The translations under genes were made by a program, and so were the position numbers. Positions 52,493 through 62,028 of a DNA stretch of 63,936 bases are shown here, one piece after another. Under the pieces are notes generated by a model. The model was not told the origin of the DNA and did no database searches. It was given only the letters and a program-made list of their open reading frames with translations. Position 1 is the stretch's first letter; every line of letters starts with the position of its first letter. The stretch covers positions 1-63,936 of the forward strand of contig CALVYT010000013.1 in the NCBI GenBank assembly GCA_944372345.1, written 5' to 3'. The DNA is from an uncultured Clostridia bacterium. GTDB lineage: Bacteria > Bacillota > Clostridia > Christensenellales > Pumilibacteraceae.

Positions 52493-55441
52493 TCACGCCG
52501 CTTTTTTGTTCTTCATCCCCTTTCTCATCGAACGGAACACCAGCACGAACCACACGACGGCTCCCGCCGCGGCTGCCGCGTCCACGACCGCGAGTATTAT
52601 TATCCACCAGGGGAACACGTCGGTGGATACCATCGTTTCCACGAGCGTGGAAAGGTCAAGTCCTTCCGACGTAGCCATGCTGTACTGCGCCGAAACGTAG
52701 CAGTAGAGCACGTTCTTCGCACCGCGGTGCAGCGAGAGCACAGCCGTTGCCGACGTGCGGTCTCCGAACATATTTCTGCCGCCGCTGACTTCCATCATAA
52801 GATCGTTGCCCGCTCTTATCGCTTCGTCGGGGCAAAGTATGGGATCGCCGTTGTTGTAGTCGCTGACCACACAGCCCTCGAAGCCCCATTCGTCGCGGAG
52901 CAACGACGTAAGCAGATTGTAGCTGCCCGAAGTACGCACACTGCCTATGCGGTTATACGCGGACATTATTCCGATAGTCCCGCCGTCCTTGACCGCCATT
53001 TCGAACGGTTTCAGATAGTTTTCGCGGAGCGCCTGCTCTGTCAGCCAGGTATATCCGCCCGCGCGCGTCGTTTCCGTTTCGTTGACGGCGAAATGCTTGA
53101 CGTAAGAGTACAGCCCGAGTTCCTTCGCGCCGAGCACGGTATACGCGCACATAACGCCCGAAAGATGAGGATCTTCGGAGTAATATTCGAAGTTGCGTCC
53201 TCCGTAAGGCGTGCGATGGAGATTGCACGCGGGTCCGTACCAGCCGTCTATTTTTGCGGCTTCCGCTTCGCCGCCTACCGAGCGTCCCATAAGATACGCC
53301 ATTTTCCAGTTCCAGGTGGAAGCGAGAAGCACTTCGCAGGGGTAGCTCGCCGCATATCCGCCGTACTTGTCCGAACCGAATATCGTGGTATTAAACCCGG
53401 ACGGACCGTCGGAATCCTTGCATGCGGGTTTTCCTATTTCGGCTATCTCTATCGTATGAAGTCCGCCGTTGCCGCAGAGATCTGCGATCGTGCCTATCGA
53501 AAGCTGGCCGACGAGAGCGTCCCATTTGTGATCGTCGTAATCGAGCATTCCCGTAATCTTGCCGCTTTCATCCGTTATCAGCATATCGTTGAGCGTGTAG
53601 CTCGTCGCGGATGACGAGGTTTCGGGAGCGACGTCGCCGTCGTTTACCTTAGGCGTATTCTGCTCATACGTCAGATCGTGGAATTCTTTCGTACTCGAAC
53701 GCTGTACGGACGCTTCGGGGAACGAGCCCTCGAAGTTTTCGCGCGTCATATACTCTATGTTCTGACCGGAATCCTTGCCGTCTATCGAGAACGCCTTGGA
53801 CTCCTCGGACAGAGATTCTTCGACGTTGACGCTGGACGCGCCGCTCTCGGCGTTCGTGAACGTGGTGAACAGGTTGCCCACTTTGTTGCCCGTAACGTCG
53901 TCCGTTTCATATTTCACTCCGCTGTTCAGCGTGTAAGTAAACGTCGCAGCCTGTTCGCCGTCCGCGTCCGTCACGTCGGCAAGCGTATGAACGTCCGTGC
54001 GCAGCGACAATGTATACGGCCCCGCTTCCGCTTCATAGCCCATAAAGCCGTTGTTGTTTTTGTCGTAGCAGTCGTAGGACGCCATATCGCGCAGCGATAC
54101 CGTAAGTTCGAGCCGCTCGCTCTTACCCGGTTCGAGCACGCCCGTTTTCGCGAACGCGCCGAGCTTGACGGCGGGCTTTTCTATCCCTCCGTCGTTATAC
54201 GGCGCGGAATAATACAGCTGGACTACGTCCTGCCCGGCAAAAGCCGAGTCGGTATCGTTCTGCACGGAAACCGTGATCCTGATCTCCGAGTTGCCGTCGA
54301 GCGACGAACCGGAAGGCAGGCTCACCTCTTCCAGCCGCCACGAAAAATCCGCATACGAAAGTCCGTATCCGAACGGATACTGCACCACGTCCTCGTAACC
54401 GTTTGCTATGCCCCATTTGTTTTCAGCGTATGCGCTGTCCCAGAAACCCTCGGCGTCTGCCGTTTCATACCAGTAATAACCGGTATAAATGTCCTCGGCG
54501 TAGTCGACGTAATTCCCGCCGTAGCCCTCATAGGTATGCGTGCCGTTCGTACTGCTGTTGGCGTAGCTTGCCGCCGTCGAATGGTCGTATGCGATTGTGT
54601 CGACGAGATGTCCCGAGGGCGTGATTTCGCCGGTGAGCACCTTTCCGAGCGATACCGAGCCGCTGTTTCCGGGGAAATATATATCGAGAGCCGCGTCTAT
54701 GTTCTCGTCGTCCAGGAAACCGAGCTCCATCGAGTTGGCGCTGTTGATGACGACGATGACCTTTTCAAACCGCTCCGTCACCATTGCGAGGAGCGTTTCC
54801 TCGTCTTCGGTTATTTCCAGATACGTTCTGCCGTTGTTCGTATTTTTGCCGTCTTTGTCGTTCTGATATTTGGGCAGGTCGTACCCCTCCATACCAAAGC
54901 GCGAAAGCACTACGATCGCCGTATCCGAGAACGTCTGCGCTTCGCTCATCACGCTTTCCGAGAGGATGTCGAGCGGCTCGTGGAGCTTCCAGCTCGAATT
55001 CGCCCAGCCCTCCTCTCTGTGGAAATTATAGTCGTTATAGAGAGCGCAAAGGTTTTCGTTGAGTTCGAAGCCCGCCGTGCGAAGTCCCTCGTAAAGCCCG
55101 ATCTGACCGTACGTCGACGCCGTGCCCGAGCCGAAACCCATATAGACGAATCCGTTGTCGCAGCCGCCCCAGCCAAACACGTTGAGGCACGGGTTGGTCA
55201 GCGGAAGCGCGTCGTTCTCGTTTTTCAGCATGACTATGCCCTCGCCCGCGATCTCCTTCGCAAGCTCCTCCGCTTCCGCTTTTTTCTGCTGATATTCCTC
55301 CGAGTCGTAATCTATCCCGAACCCGCAGAGGTACTGCGTTATATGGTTGGAAAATCTTGCGGCGACGCAGTTCAGCGTCACGAATAATGCTATAAGCAGG
55401 AATATCCCTATGAAGTTTATTATCGCTATGCTCTTTTTCAA
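52493..55441 (-). CDS. Circularly permuted GH3 beta-glucosidase, membrane-anchored at both ends
   Basis: About 982 residues. Domain order is reversed relative to standard GH3: the N-terminal half holds the GH3 C-terminal alpha/beta and fibronectin-like domains (PFGYGLSYADFSW, then GAFAKTGVLEPG), and the C-terminal half holds the TIM barrel ending in VVSDYN with the nucleophile Asp at about 860. One membrane helix lies at each end (about 5-25 and 945-970). The start is a TTG with GGGGAGG five bases upstream. It lies 16 bases after the Ig lipoprotein gene. Sugar linkage cannot be inferred. Confidence 0.9.
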   Translation of the reverse strand: MKKSIAIINFIGIFLLIALFVTLNCVAARFSNHITQYLCGFGIDYDSEEYQQKKAEAEELAKEIAGEGIVMLKNENDALPLTNPCLNVFGWGGCDNGFVYMGFGSGTASTYGQIGLYEGLRTAGFELNENLCALYNDYNFHREEGWANSSWKLHEPLDILSESVMSEAQTFSDTAIVVLSRFGMEGYDLPKYQNDKDGKNTNNGRTYLEITEDEETLLAMVTERFEKVIVVINSANSMELGFLDDENIDAALDIYFPGNSGSVSLGKVLTGEITPSGHLVDTIAYDHSTAASYANSSTNGTHTYEGYGGNYVDYAEDIYTGYYWYETADAEGFWDSAYAENKWGIANGYEDVVQYPFGYGLSYADFSWRLEEVSLPSGSSLDGNSEIRITVSVQNDTDSAFAGQDVVQLYYSAPYNDGGIEKPAVKLGAFAKTGVLEPGKSERLELTVSLRDMASYDCYDKNNNGFMGYEAEAGPYTLSLRTDVHTLADVTDADGEQAATFTYTLNSGVKYETDDVTGNKVGNLFTTFTNAESGASSVNVEESLSEESKAFSIDGKDSGQNIEYMTRENFEGSFPEASVQRSSTKEFHDLTYEQNTPKVNDGDVAPETSSSATSYTLNDMLITDESGKITGMLDYDDHKWDALVGQLSIGTIADLCGNGGLHTIEIAEIGKPACKDSDGPSGFNTTIFGSDKYGGYAASYPCEVLLASTWNWKMAYLMGRSVGGEAEAAKIDGWYGPACNLHRTPYGGRNFEYYSEDPHLSGVMCAYTVLGAKELGLYSYVKHFAVNETETTRAGGYTWLTEQALRENYLKPFEMAVKDGGTIGIMSAYNRIGSVRTSGSYNLLTSLLRDEWGFEGCVVSDYNNGDPILCPDEAIRAGNDLMMEVSGGRNMFGDRTSATAVLSLHRGAKNVLYCYVSAQYSMATSEGLDLSTLVETMVSTDVFPWWIIILAVVDAAAAAGAVVWFVLVFRSMRKGMKNKKAA

Positions 55442-55457
55442 TTCAGCCTCCCCGCGC

Positions 55458-58133
55458 TCACGCGTTCTCCGCAAAGTCGAAAGAAATGTAGTCGTAGTTT
55501 GCCGAAGCGCTGCCCGTAAGCTCGAACACGAACGTGTTCAGCCCCTCTGCAAGCGGAAGTCCGGTAAGCGCTTCGGACGTGACTTCGGCAGGGATCACCC
55601 AGCCGTTTGTGACGTGGATGCCCGTTACGAGTTCTTCCCCGTTCCACGTTATCACCGCTCCGCTGTCGAACGAGAAATCGGGATTTGCCGCCGTCATCGT
55701 TATGTCGACGCTGCCCTCGATCTCGCTGAATATCGTCACGGTGAAAGTCGAGCCTTGCAGCCAGTCGCAGCTTTCCACATACTTGCCGCCGCTTGCCGCT
55801 TCATCCTCTTTAATGGCATAAGTTTCCTTATCGCCGCCGCCCTTTATAAACAGCATATCTTCCCATTCTATGCGCTGCGTCCCCGCTGTCGAAACGGTCA
55901 TATGGGTCTTTACGGTGACGGCTACTTCCGCAGTCTGTCCGCCGTAGGATACCGTTACTTTCGTATCGCCTGGAAGCAGCGTGGTCTTATCCGTAGTGTA
56001 ATCGACCACTTCCGTTTCCGATCCGTCGCTGAGATACGCTTTGACGACCATACCCGTCGGATCGAACTCCTCTCCGCCGTAATATTCGGTTTTGGTCGGC
56101 TGCGACGTTATCTCTATGCGGGTCACGGACGAGAGAGCCGTCACGGTCACGGGGACTTCCGCCGTCGCGCCTTCATAGGAAACGGTTATCTTTTCAGTGC
56201 CCGCTGAGAGCGGTCCGGACGGCGAGATTTCATAACCGTCCACCTCCTCGCTCGTGCCGCTTGCATAAGTCGCAGTTACCGTCATGCCCGCGGGATCGAA
56301 CGCTTCCCCGGAAACATACTCGGTCTTGTCAGGCTGCGAGCTTATCGTCAGCGATCTGACGGGATCGACTATGACTTCGATACGGTCGTAGTTTGCGGAA
56401 ACGTCGCCCAGCCCGATGAAGTCGAGCATATTCACTCCCGCCTTGAGCGTTACGCCTTTGATCGTGTAAGGGTGCCAGTCGAACCACTCGTATACCGCGC
56501 CTTCCGCTTTCGCCACAACGAATCCCGTTTCCAGACGTTCGCCGTTCCAGTACGTCGCGGTCTTGTCGTCGAAGTTCAGCGAGGGATTGTACGCGAGATA
56601 GAGCACGATGTCCGCCGTAGCTTCAGTTTCGCTGTCGATCACCGCCTGAATGCCCGTGGTCTGGAAATTGAGCCCGCTGACCGATTTGCCGCCGCCCGTT
56701 TCGGGATTTGCGGCATCCTCTATCATCCAGGTGTCTGTATCTCTGTTTTTGTATATGAAAGCGTTCTCGGCTTCCAGCGAGTATTTGCCGTGCGACGCGT
56801 CGGCTATCTCTATGTGCGCCGCGGTCGCAGGCTCTGTCACCGTAACGTCCACGGTCGCGGTCTTGCCGCCATAGGATACGGTCACCTGCGTATCGCCGAC
56901 GCCGAGCGGGTCTGCGTCAGTCGTATAGTCGGTCACGTTTTCCGTCGTGCCGTCGCTGTACGTTGCGAGCACGCCCATTCCCGCATCGAGGAAATACTCG
57001 CCCGCTTTATACGCCGTCTTCAAAGGCGCGGCGGTGATCTCGATCTTGTCGAGTGTCGCCGTGCGCGGGTTTACCGTCACGGGGACTTCCGCGGTGAACT
57101 CTCCGACGGAGATCGTCACTCGGGTATCGCCGTAAACGAGCTGCGTCTTGTCCGCAGTCCAGTCGTTGGTCGTATGCCGCTCTCCGTTGTCGTAAACGGC
57201 GGTGACGACCATACCCGCCGGATCGAAGTTCTCGCCTTCACTATATACCGTCTTGTCCGGCATAGTCGTTATCTCTATGCCCGTCATCTCCGCTCTTACC
57301 GGACTGACGTCTATCTTAAAATAGTCGAAATTGACCGAATAATTGAGAATGGTGAACACCAGCGTATTCACTCCCTTTTCGAGCGTCAGATCTTCGAGCG
57401 TGTATTCGTGCCAGTCGAACCACTCGTACTGCGCGCCGTCGCTCTTCGCCACAATGATACCCGTCGTGAGCTGCTCGTCGTTCCATTCGGTGGAAATATT
57501 GGCATCGAAATCGAGACTGGGATTATACGAAAGGATCATATCTATGTCGATACTCGCTTCCACCTCGCTCTTGATCGTCAGCGTTATGCGGTTATTCGAG
57601 AAGTTCAGCTTGCCGAGCGACGCTCCCCCGCTGGTATTGGGGTTGTTCTGCGTTGCGGAATGGCGCTCGATATAGGTGTCCTTCGGCTCGCCGAGTTCCT
57701 CGGACGCCAGCGAGCAGTCCTCCGCTTCCACCTTGTAGGTATACGGATCAGAGGACGTTATTTCCAGTTGGGCAACTATCTCGCGGGGTTTGACCGTTAT
57801 CGCAACCGTAGTCGTCTTTTCGCGGTACGTTATCGTAACGGTCGTATCTCCGACGGAGAGCGCTCCCGTTTTATCCACTGAATATCCGAGGACAGGCGAA
57901 CTCGTACCGTCGCTGTAATAAGCCGTCACCACCATTCCCGAACGGCTGAACGACTCGCCCTCCGTGTACTCCGTCTTGGTGGGCTTGCGTGTGACTTCGA
58001 TGCGTTCGAGGACGGTTTCGCCCGGCGCGGGTTCGTCCGTTTTTCCGCACGCGGCAAAACACACCGCGCCGATGAAAAAGACAGCGCACACGGCAAGCAC
58101 GATCAGCTGCTTCACGCGTTTTCCGATTTTCAT
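55458..58133 (-). CDS. Exported lipoprotein with five Ig-like and three CBM-like domains
   Basis: An 891-residue surface protein. The ATG at 58133 gives a basic N-terminus, a hydrophobic stretch and the lipobox FAAC with Cys29. Five bacterial Ig-like (Big_3-type) repeats carry the I-x-x-x-P-x-KT-x-Y...G...A-Y-DG...VTV pattern. They alternate with three beta-sandwich modules that each contain an EAE or EWE start, a WNGE-type edge and a closing ANYD/NFDY strand, like CBM6/35. The layout is Ig, CBM, Ig, Ig, CBM, Ig, Ig, CBM. It is co-transcribed with the GH3 gene, suggesting glycan binding for it. Confidence 0.85.
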   Translation of the reverse strand: MKIGKRVKQLIVLAVCAVFFIGAVCFAACGKTDEPAPGETVLERIEVTRKPTKTEYTEGESFSRSGMVVTAYYSDGTSSPVLGYSVDKTGALSVGDTTVTITYREKTTTVAITVKPREIVAQLEITSSDPYTYKVEAEDCSLASEELGEPKDTYIERHSATQNNPNTSGGASLGKLNFSNNRITLTIKSEVEASIDIDMILSYNPSLDFDANISTEWNDEQLTTGIIVAKSDGAQYEWFDWHEYTLEDLTLEKGVNTLVFTILNYSVNFDYFKIDVSPVRAEMTGIEITTMPDKTVYSEGENFDPAGMVVTAVYDNGERHTTNDWTADKTQLVYGDTRVTISVGEFTAEVPVTVNPRTATLDKIEITAAPLKTAYKAGEYFLDAGMGVLATYSDGTTENVTDYTTDADPLGVGDTQVTVSYGGKTATVDVTVTEPATAAHIEIADASHGKYSLEAENAFIYKNRDTDTWMIEDAANPETGGGKSVSGLNFQTTGIQAVIDSETEATADIVLYLAYNPSLNFDDKTATYWNGERLETGFVVAKAEGAVYEWFDWHPYTIKGVTLKAGVNMLDFIGLGDVSANYDRIEVIVDPVRSLTISSQPDKTEYVSGEAFDPAGMTVTATYASGTSEEVDGYEISPSGPLSAGTEKITVSYEGATAEVPVTVTALSSVTRIEITSQPTKTEYYGGEEFDPTGMVVKAYLSDGSETEVVDYTTDKTTLLPGDTKVTVSYGGQTAEVAVTVKTHMTVSTAGTQRIEWEDMLFIKGGGDKETYAIKEDEAASGGKYVESCDWLQGSTFTVTIFSEIEGSVDITMTAANPDFSFDSGAVITWNGEELVTGIHVTNGWVIPAEVTSEALTGLPLAEGLNTFVFELTGSASANYDYISFDFAENA

Positions 58134-58193
58134 TATCATGATCTCCTTTTTTCTATTCGCGGCGGCGCATTTCGCGTTCTGCTGCGTACCGCC

Positions 58194-58221
58194 AGTATAC
58201 AGCACCTGCGGCAAAATTCAA
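58194..58221 (-). promoter_or_regulatory. Probable promoter of the lipoprotein-GH3 operon
   Basis: Minus-strand TTGAAT (58221-58216), 16-nt spacer, TATACT (58199-58194), about 60 bases upstream of the ATG. Confidence 0.6.
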
Positions 58222-58259
58222 CGGCAAATGAGAATATTGTCGTTTTTGAAAAGAATTTT

Positions 58260-58306
58260 GTCCGGAAACAAAAAAAAGCGCCTTCCGTAAAATGCGGAAG
58301 AACGCC
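58260..58306 (-). terminator. Rho-independent terminator after the AgrC-like kinase
   Basis: An imperfect stem built on CTTCCG/CGGAAG with outer GCG/CGC pairs and one bulge, followed by seven T on the minus strand. Confidence 0.7.
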
Positions 58307-58320
58307 GCCGCTGCCGCAAG

Positions 58321-59679
58321 TCAATGCGGTATGGGGAAAACTATATCTACGGAAAATATGCCGTCATCCGTCGAAAAATCGAGATTGCCGCCGTACTTTT
58401 CCACGATCAGTTCCACGCTGCGGAAGCCCAGTCCGTGCAGACGCTTGTCCGCCTTGGTCGTGGCGGGCAGTCCGTCTCCGCGCAGTTCGATAGTCCCCTC
58501 GTAATAATTGCCTATATTTATCGCAAGGACGCGCTCCTTTGCGTATACGTTCATCGAGATCAGCCGCTTGCCTACGTCCGTGAGCTTCTGCACCGCTTCC
58601 ATGGCATTATCGACGAGATTGCCGAACAGGACATAAATGTCAGTATTATCCATAAACGACAGCCGCGCGCCGTCTATCATACAATTCAGTTTGATCCCGT
58701 TCTTGTTGCAGATCAGGCTCTTTTCCGTCAGTATCACGTCTATCGCCTCGTTGCCCGTTTTAACGCGCGAATCGTAAATGGTAATGAGTTTTTCGATCTC
58801 GCCGATCGCTTTATTGTCGATATTGCCCTGCGCGATCTGCCGCACCTGGTATTTTAAGTCGTGGCATTTCAGATTTATCAGTTCTATGTTTTCGCGCGAG
58901 ATCTCGTACTGCTCGCGCTCCTGTTCCCGAAGATGATTGACGGTCTCCAGCTCGCGTTTGAGCTTATTCATATCTATCATGGTAAATTGCAAAAACAGCG
59001 TGAACAGACAGCAGAGTATATTGTAAAGATAGACCATAACGGTATTCACGAAGAACACGGTCCCGTCGAGGAAATTGTCGTCGACCGAATTGTACACGGC
59101 GACGGCGTTAAGTCCTATATCCACAAAAAGCACGGTCAGCACGATTATCATCAGATACGGATTGCGTATCTCGAACGCTCCGTTCCTGCCTATGCGCCTG
59201 CCGAATACCGTGTAGCACAGCGTATAAACGATATAGTAGCATGCGGCGAACGCGAACAGCGACACGAAGAACATCGCGTCCACCGTCACGCTCGCATTAG
59301 CGTTGCCGTATATGTCGCTCGCGGCGGAGTTGGAGCCGTTGACGAATATGAAGCAGAAATTGTATACCTGGAACGCGAGATGGCGCACCGTGTATGCCGC
59401 TATCGCGCAATAGACTATATTGAACGGCTTTTCGTCATAGCACAGCAACAGTCCGACGAGCGTTATGGCGAACAGCACCAAAAACAGCACCGAGGAATAT
59501 ATCGCGTTATAAAACAGCACGGGGAAAAAGACCGCGGCGAGCATACACGCCGCCGCCGTTATGCAGAACCGAAGCGCGAACTTTCTGCGGCGTTTGAGCC
59601 TGAACGTAAACAGAAATTCCGCCGCGAGCAGTTCGACCATAAACACGATTTTATATACGCCGAGGGAGTTTACGAACAT
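58321..59679 (-). CDS. AgrC/GHKL-type sensor histidine kinase
   Basis: A 452-residue kinase. The N-terminal half has about six hydrophobic helices (up to residue 232), then a coiled linker. The phospho-accepting histidine is H273 in KCHDLKYQVRQI, and the GHKL ATPase shows LFGNLVDNAMEAV and LHGLGFRSVELIVEKYGG. This is the class that senses peptides in agr and blp systems. Its ATG shares one base with the response regulator stop. No AgrB or peptide gene lies nearby, so the signal is open. Confidence 0.9.
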   Translation of the reverse strand: MFVNSLGVYKIVFMVELLAAEFLFTFRLKRRRKFALRFCITAAACMLAAVFFPVLFYNAIYSSVLFLVLFAITLVGLLLCYDEKPFNIVYCAIAAYTVRHLAFQVYNFCFIFVNGSNSAASDIYGNANASVTVDAMFFVSLFAFAACYYIVYTLCYTVFGRRIGRNGAFEIRNPYLMIIVLTVLFVDIGLNAVAVYNSVDDNFLDGTVFFVNTVMVYLYNILCCLFTLFLQFTMIDMNKLKRELETVNHLREQEREQYEISRENIELINLKCHDLKYQVRQIAQGNIDNKAIGEIEKLITIYDSRVKTGNEAIDVILTEKSLICNKNGIKLNCMIDGARLSFMDNTDIYVLFGNLVDNAMEAVQKLTDVGKRLISMNVYAKERVLAINIGNYYEGTIELRGDGLPATTKADKRLHGLGFRSVELIVEKYGGNLDFSTDDGIFSVDIVFPIPH

Positions 59680-60395
59680 TATTTCGCCTCCCTGCCGTTG
59701 AAATACAGATTGACGGCTTTAAAGAACTCGCGCCGCTTCGGGCGGGAAACGGCGAGCACGTCGCCGCCTACGTTGACTTCCGAATCCCCGAACTCCCCGA
59801 CGTAGCGGAGATTTACGAGATAGCTTTGATTGCAGAGCGCGAATCCACGCACGTCACCGAGCTGTTCAAGCGCGCTTTTCATCGTGCCCGGAGCGGAAAT
59901 ATCCCCAGATTCGAGATGGTACGTCAGCAGATGATTGCGCACTTCGACGTATTTTATGTCCGAAGAAAACACCCGCCGCGCAAACTCCTTTCCGCGGATT
60001 ATTATCGTAACGTCGTCGCTGCTCTTGATCTTATTCATTATGCGAGTGAATTTGAGATAAAAATCACTGTACGAAACGGGTTTGAGCAGAAAGTCGAATG
60101 CGTCCACCGAATATCCTTCCGCGGCAAACTGCGACATATTCGTCACAAACACGAGCACGACGTTGCGGTCGAGCTTACGCAGCTCGCGCGAGGCGTCCAT
60201 ACCGTTCATGCCGGGAAGTTCTATATCCATAAACACCGCGTCATAATCGGCGGTGTAACCCGTCAGAAAGCGTTCTGCATCCGGGAATGCGAATATGCGG
60301 AAGTTCTCGCCCGTCTTTTTGCCGTATGCGGAAAGATAGGACGCGAGTTTGTTCGCCTCCTGCTTTTCGTCTTCCACTATCGCCACATTACGCAA
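59679..60395 (-). CDS. LytTR-family response regulator
   Basis: A 238-residue regulator. The receiver has IVEDE at 6-10 and phospho-acceptor D57 in VFMDIELPG, with Lys in FLLKPVS. The C-terminal LytTR DNA-binding domain reads IKYVEVRNHLLTYH and ends with RPKRREFFKAVNLYFNG. The start is a TTG with GGGAGGCGG just upstream; a longer frame has no ribosome site. Transcribed with the AgrC-like kinase; its targets may include the adjacent glycan locus, but no binding sites were verified. Confidence 0.9.
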   Translation of the reverse strand: MRNVAIVEDEKQEANKLASYLSAYGKKTGENFRIFAFPDAERFLTGYTADYDAVFMDIELPGMNGMDASRELRKLDRNVVLVFVTNMSQFAAEGYSVDAFDFLLKPVSYSDFYLKFTRIMNKIKSSDDVTIIIRGKEFARRVFSSDIKYVEVRNHLLTYHLESGDISAPGTMKSALEQLGDVRGFALCNQSYLVNLRYVGEFGDSEVNVGGDVLAVSRPKRREFFKAVNLYFNGREAK

Positions 60396-60443
60396 TTCCG
60401 CCTCCCGAAGCGTTGCGCAAAACGCGTAAACGCCCACACATAT

Positions 60444-60471
60444 ATTATATCACGCTCCCCCCTGTTGTCAA
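60444..60471 (-). promoter_or_regulatory. Sigma-A promoter of the two-component operon
   Basis: Minus-strand TTGACA (60471-60466), 16-nt spacer, TATAAT (60449-60444), about 45 bases before the TTG start. Confidence 0.75.
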
Positions 60472-60481
60472 GCGCATTAAA

Positions 60482-60901
60482 AGAATTTCGGGATTACAAT
60501 AAGTACGCCACCCGGCGGATATATACCTTCATATTGCAAGCGCAAAATATAATAATAAGTGAACAGAATACTGCCCGCTTCGCTGTCAGGCCACCCGCAG
60601 CTTACAATTGTCTGCGCGCTGCGTGCGCTGCGCCGTTATCCGGCATCTGCGGCGGCTTTCGGCGTATCTGCCGCATTTTAGGGTAACGGCGGGGTCACTC
60701 GGCCGTGACTGCTTCCGCTCCGCACCTTGCGGTGGCACAGCAGTGTGCTTTTGCGGTACAAACTGACCCGGTAAAATCAAAAACGGGTCATTTACCGTGC
60801 ATCTGCGCCATTCCTTGCCGAAATACGCTCGCATATGCTGCTCGTTCAAAATGCGCGTCGATGCTGTCAGAACTATAATTATTATTCACATAAAGCGAAT
60901 A
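60482..60901. other. Gene-poor interval
   Basis: I see no convincing gene. An 87-codon minus-strand frame (60586-60849) is open but has no ribosome site, low-complexity Arg/Gln content and no recognisable domain. The stretch may be remnant DNA at the edge of the island to the right. Confidence 0.5.
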
Positions 60902-60937
60902 AAAACCGTTCCGCGCCTACAAACGCGGAACGGTTTT
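60902..60937. terminator. Strong symmetric hairpin (terminator)
   Basis: AAAACCGTTCCGCG and CGCGGAACGGTTTT form a perfect 14-bp stem with an 8-nt loop. Flanking A and T runs fit termination in either direction. Confidence 0.75.
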
Positions 60938-60953
60938 CTGCTTTTATCCTGTT

Positions 60954-61007
60954 CTCTCCTCCAACGAAAAAAGCAGACCGAAGTCTGCTTTTTTCGTTGG
61001 AGGAGAG
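60954..61007. terminator. Perfect palindrome with 25-bp arms at the island edge
   Basis: Arms 60954-60978 and 60983-61007 are perfectly complementary around a CGAA loop. The inner part (GCAGAC...GTCTGC then TTTTTT) is a good terminator for the HEPN gene. The outer part (CTCTCCTCCAACG) extends the symmetry beyond any terminator need. Confidence 0.85.
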
Positions 61008-61038
61008 GTTGTAACGTAAATCGAATTTTTGCAATAAG

Positions 61039-61953
61039 TTAACATTCTTCGCTATGCAACATTTTTAACTCTTCTTCAATTTCATCCATCGAATCGTTTG
61101 CATCAATTATATTCTTAATTACAATCATGTTGGAAATCACACAGAAAAGTTGCAAACAATCTTTTTTACTAATTTCTCTGGAAAACACGCCGTGCATTAT
61201 TCTGTTCCTATTTATTATTTCCGGTTCAATTTTTCTATCCAAAGAAGAATTGAAATAATGATTTTTTGCTAAATCATTAAATTGTTTTACCAAGTTAATA
61301 TAATAAGTAATATTAATATCATAAATTTGCTTCACGTTTTCTATTTTATCACCAATTTTGCCCAGATTGTCTTTGATCCTGTAAAATTTATTTTCATGAA
61401 AATTAGTCATGTACTGATGGTAGGACTCTATAATCGGGAACAAGGAAACAGCGCAGGAATAATAGCATTTGTTTTTATAATTAAAAATTGCTTGCCTATA
61501 ATAACGGTTAATTCTTGAATTTGCCTCGCCTATATTAAAAGTAAATAATGAATCAAAAAATTTATCAAAATGCCTGATATACAGCTCCTCTGTCGTTACC
61601 TTGACGTTGCCGCAAACAGTAATGCGACTATTGATAAAATTCAGTGGAAACATCCAACCATCTTTTTTCATTTTCTCTTTTTGATAATCAGGTAAAGTTG
61701 TCATTTCGTCAGGTAAAGCTATATCAAAATAATGTTTTAAACGCAGCCAATGATATAAGTGCTTATTTTTAAAATAGTTTATTTTTGCGGCAACATATTC
61801 CTTTTTATACTTCTCTTGATTTTCGTTGTAATCACGCTCAATTTCCTTGAGCGTGGAATAATCTTGACTCAGTTTTTCTTCTAAAGAATTTATATTTTTA
61901 GTGTATCCCAAAATATACTCCTGTTCCATCTGAAAAACACTGATTTCTCTCAT
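61039..61953 (-). CDS. HEPN-like protein next to a type III restriction gene
   Basis: A 304-residue protein with an N-terminal coiled coil (about 18-60). I see no known full-length family, but EPEIINRNRIMHGVF at about 245-260 contains the R-x4-H motif with flanking NR and HG typical of HEPN ribonuclease folds. A helical region before it fits that fold. GGAG precedes the ATG. Codon use is AT-rich, unlike the rest of the window. It follows the Res gene by 75 bases on the same strand, so it is likely co-transcribed and may act as an abortive-infection RNase; that is inference. Confidence 0.55.
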   Translation of the reverse strand: MREISVFQMEQEYILGYTKNINSLEEKLSQDYSTLKEIERDYNENQEKYKKEYVAAKINYFKNKHLYHWLRLKHYFDIALPDEMTTLPDYQKEKMKKDGWMFPLNFINSRITVCGNVKVTTEELYIRHFDKFFDSLFTFNIGEANSRINRYYRQAIFNYKNKCYYSCAVSLFPIIESYHQYMTNFHENKFYRIKDNLGKIGDKIENVKQIYDINITYYINLVKQFNDLAKNHYFNSSLDRKIEPEIINRNRIMHGVFSREISKKDCLQLFCVISNMIVIKNIIDANDSMDEIEEELKMLHSEEC

Positions 61954-62028
61954 AAAATAACTCCGTTAATATTTAATGAGCCTCTTAAATATACCATTAA
62001 AAATAATGCAATATGTTTGGCAATTAAA

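Noticed and set aside
52299..52607. Frames through the 60-bp repeats encoding a repeated RNESVK-type peptide
   Set aside because: They overlap the GH3 gene end and have no start signals; the repeat explains the periodic peptide.
60586..60849. An 87-codon minus-strand frame in the gene-poor interval
   Set aside because: No ribosome site, promoter or domain; composition looks random.
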